A stretch of 64,000 nucleotides of DNA from assembly GCF_003255815.1 (NCBI RefSeq), contig NC_037669.1, positions 136,466,577-136,530,576 of the forward strand. Direction: 5' to 3'. This DNA comes from Theropithecus gelada (Eukaryota > Chordata > Mammalia > Primates > Cercopithecidae). Positions within the stretch are counted from its first letter, which is position 1; every line of letters starts with the position of its first letter. The position numbers and the translations under genes were made by a program. Shown one piece after another: positions 60,901 through 64,000 of the stretch. The notes below the pieces were generated by a model. The model was not told the origin of the DNA, made no database searches, and saw nothing but the letters and a program-made list of their open reading frames with translations.

Positions 60901-62103
60901 AAGAGTCTGGGCAAGATAAGGATTCCAAAGTGCTGAACTTGGTATGTGGTAGTTAAAATCATGAAAGTGTACAAGATCACTTACAGAGAGAAGGGGAAAA
61001 GAGAAAGAGGCCTGAGGACTTCAGCGATCCAACGATTAGGAGTAGGAAGCGCAAGGGGAGCCAGCAAGGCCAGTGCAGAGAACAGGAGTACTTGCATCTA
61101 AAGGATGAAAGGGTTAGAAAGGAATGGCCAGAAATGCCACAGGGAACAGAAGAGTAAAATAAAACTAAGTATCCAATTTAGTTGCATTTGATAGCAGGAA
61201 ATTGTTGGTGGCCTTTGCTATGTAGGTTGATAATACGTTAGTGGGCAGTTGGTTACCTGTTGTGGGTTGGTGACTGGGCATTTTTCTGCATCCAAATGCT
61301 TGATGATACAGGTTGTGGGGCGGTTTTGAGACTTGGAAGTGGGGTAAATAATATAGGTTTGTTTTCAGGTGGAATAAAGGGGACAAGAGATTTTTGAAAG
61401 GGCGTATGCCTGTTTTCTCAGAGAAGTAGGAGAGAGCATCATCCACTCAGTATCAAGTGAATGGAGGTTGGCCACAGGGCTTAAAATCAGCAAATTGTTA
61501 AAGAAGTTATCAGAGAATGCAAAAGGAATTGACAAGGTAAGTCAGGGAAGGCCAAGCTGATTTCAAAAACAGTCTTTACTGATTCAAAATCTGGATGCTT
61601 AGAATCCTTTCGATCCCATCCCCAACAGTACTCATCTGCTTAGAGAAGGAACGAAGACAGATTATGGAATTGATCCAAGTCTCGGGATTTCTAGGTCATA
61701 TTAAATATCTTCAGGGTATTGGTGAGAGCTCTTATAAGTAACTGACAGGGGCTGCATGGTTCTAGGAAAGGAAGCGAAGTGGATAGGGGGCCATAAAATA
61801 AGATTAAGAGACTAGAAGACTCAAATAAATAGAAAAATGTGGAAAGTTATCATCACACTTAAAAAAAATGAGAACAGAGAGCTGTCATTGCAATGGGATT
61901 TAGTCACAGGTGACAATATCCAGATTGTGTCATGGGTGAGCATCATGGAAACAGAGTGAAGCAAGGGACTATTGGCCTTGAGGAGGTCAGTGCTAAGGGA
62001 TTAAATAGATGGCTACATGGTGTTTTAACTTACAAAGGATGCAGACAGGAGCAGATTGGAGATTAAAAGCTATAAGCCAGACACTTAAGTATAAAAACAA
62101 GGT

Positions 62104-62406
62104 GGCCAGGCACAGTGGCTCATGCCTCTAATCCCAGCACTTTGGGAGGCTGAGGCAGGCAAATCACTTGAGATCAGGAGTTTGAGACCAGCTTGGCCAA
62201 CATGGTGAAACCCCATCTCTACTAAAACTATAAGAATTAGCCAGGTGTGGTGGCATGTGCCTGTAGTCCTGGCCGCTCAGGAGGCTGAGGCAGGAGAATC
62301 ACTTGAACCCAGGAGGTGGAGGTTGCAGTGAGCCGGGATCACGCCTTTGTACCCCAGCCTGGGCAACAGAGTGAGACTCCATCTCAAAAAAAAAAAAAAA
62401 AAAAAA
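62104..62406 (+). mobile_element. Alu
   Basis: Full sense Alu from GGCCAGGCACAGTGGCTCAT to a poly-A tail. Confidence 0.93.
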
Positions 62407-64000
62407 AGAAAAAGAATGCTATAGAAAAGGTGATTGGAAGATGCCAGAAAGGTATAACTGGATAGAATAAGCTTCAAAGGAGGAGAGATTTTTTTAATGA
62501 GTGTAGAAGAACAATCATTTAAAAGTAGCAGTAAAGGCATAGATAATGCCTTCTGGTTTATATTTAAATCTTCTGTGATTCATACAAAAGAGCATCCTTG
62601 GAGAAAGGAAGTAGTGTGCTCGAAGGTAAGCTGCTGCTTTGCCAGGGTAAGGAGGTTGAGGAGAATTCCAAAAGGAGTCTGAAGATAAAAGGGAGTTGGT
62701 TTATGATTGAATGGAGACGCCATGAAGCACAAGGGAATTGTCTTTTCGTTTTGGTGGGGAATGTGCTGGGAGTCAGCAGTGGGATGACTGGTTGTCCTAG
62801 GCATGGTGGAAAGTGTAGGGCAATGAATAAAGCAGCAGGACAATGAGATAAGACTGCTTAACTGGAAGGGCCTTCCTTTGTCAGATAGTTTGTAGCTTGA
62901 ATTTTCTGCTACAAAAGTGGCAGCAATGTTATTAAGGTAAATCAACATACTTAAAAAATGGGCAAGTATTAAAAACTACCTGTGTACAGAAACAATAGGA
63001 CGACTACAAAGTGAATGCTCTGGAAATGTAGTCTTTCAACAGTATTTTTGCAATAGTTGCAGACAGTACATACCAGCAATAGTGATTAACAGTTGAGTAG
63101 CTCAAACAACTGAATAATGAAGATGCTATAAAATATTAACAGGAAGAAAATCCTTTCAAGCAATAAGAGGTCTCTAGGTGACATTCTGCTCTCAGCCCAT
63201 TGTTTGCTCAGCACTCAACAAGTTTTCATGTCTGACATGCATAGAGATGCCCTGAGCACACAGCCTCATTGGATTCACACTGATGGTTGCCTATCATTGC
63301 AAATGCAAGTATGGAAAATGACTTTTAGTGACTCCATGAAGGGATAGTCAACTCTAGACAATTTTACAACTTAGTTAATTCTGTCTCTTCTGCTCTATTT
63401 ATTTTGCTTTTCAGTTCCTTCAGATACCTAGGCTTCTCTTTTTGATTTACCTGTCCAAAATCAGTATCCTACCCAAGCCTAACCATGTTTCTGTCATTAA
63501 CTCCTTATACCGACTGAAAACTTCTAATCCTCCAGCTTTGTTTGGAGTATTAAGAAGGAAAGTTATCTGATTAAGATAATTTGTGTTAAAGTACACATGA
63601 GTTTTAGTTGTCGCTTTTCCAATAGTCTTTTAATTCTAAAATGGGAGCTTTTGAAAATTGTGTGCAGTAGATGACATTGAACAAGAGCCTTCTCTTGTAC
63701 CTTCTTACTTCCTGTTTTCCAATCACTGCTGTAATACAAAGAAGCTACTTGGCTCTGTATGTCTGAAAGGTTACCTTCTCCAGATACTTGCACAAATGAG
63801 GCTATGCACAGCTGTGGTATAATTTTAAAGGATATGCAATTTTTTTATGTGCTCCGAAATATCTTCCTCACCAACTTGCATCAGTAAATTATTTCCCTAG
63901 TATTTGACTTAAAGTTCTTATTATTGGAATAATCTATAACTAGACAATAGAAATTGAACTACTATTTCTGGAATGTTTTTCTTGAGGAGAATAATTATAT

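Larger units (their letters stand above)
59232..64000 (+). other. PLCH1: PLCH1 intron, start only, runs off the window
   Basis: The donor GTATGTGC at 59232 is clear. The next exon should open with the rest of a Val codon and an Asp-Cys-Trp-Asp motif, and I do not find it before 64000. The stretch holds two Alus, an Alu monomer, a (GA)n tract, a long poly-T and a degenerate repeat-like region. 62409-64000 has no recognised feature. Confidence 0.85.

Noticed and set aside
1..64000. A CRISPR array, phage, operon or other prokaryotic system
   Set aside because: Alu, L1, MIR and MaLR repeats and spliced PLCH1 exons show primate nuclear DNA; no spaced direct-repeat array was seen.

Overview
The window is nuclear DNA of a primate, most likely an Old World monkey. 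It is dense in Alu and L1 elements. The young Alu copies at 36670-36994 and 39087-39391 carry the 'GGTGGCTCAAGCCTGTAATCC' start and/or the 'GATCCGGCCACTGCACTCC' right-arm variant that I associate with cercopithecid AluY lineages. No bacterial or viral gene, CRISPR array, rRNA or tRNA was recognised. The only protein-coding gene is an internal part of PLCH1 (phospholipase C eta-1) on the + strand. Six consecutive coding exons are present, and their phases join without a break: 27279-27425, 29454-29697, 37587-37716, 40473-40643, 56039-56132 and 59028-59231. They encode most of the N-terminal PH domain, the EF-hand region and the start of the catalytic X domain, ending at a Glu next to the active site. 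The initiator exon lies before the window; the rest of X, plus Y, C2 and the C-terminal tail, lie after it. Layout: 1-27278 is an upstream intron (or introns). It contains a 5'-truncated antisense L1 (1-3351), a near full-length antisense L1PB-like element with target-site duplications and five Alus nested in it (8076-16278), an AT-rich hairpin (19821-19935), a Tigger-like DNA transposon, L1M fragments, an MLT1 LTR and a MIR. 27279-40643 holds four exons with short to medium introns. 40644-56038 is a 15.4-kb intron of L1M, HAL1-like, Alu and MIR remnants. 56039-59231 holds two more exons, with a MaLR (MST) LTR split by an Alu between them. 59232-64000 is intron running off the window. The most notable point is the intron between the second and third exons. 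It begins ATATCCTTT and ends in AC, with a near-consensus U12 branch site 11 nt before the end. It is therefore a minor-spliceosome (U12-type) AT-AC intron, and only this reading restores the PLCH1 frame. The 3' part of this intron holds an inverted Alu pair, and the next exon is flanked by oppositely oriented young Alus. I found no sign of a new biological system; the window looks like ordinary primate gene territory with a few instructive features.
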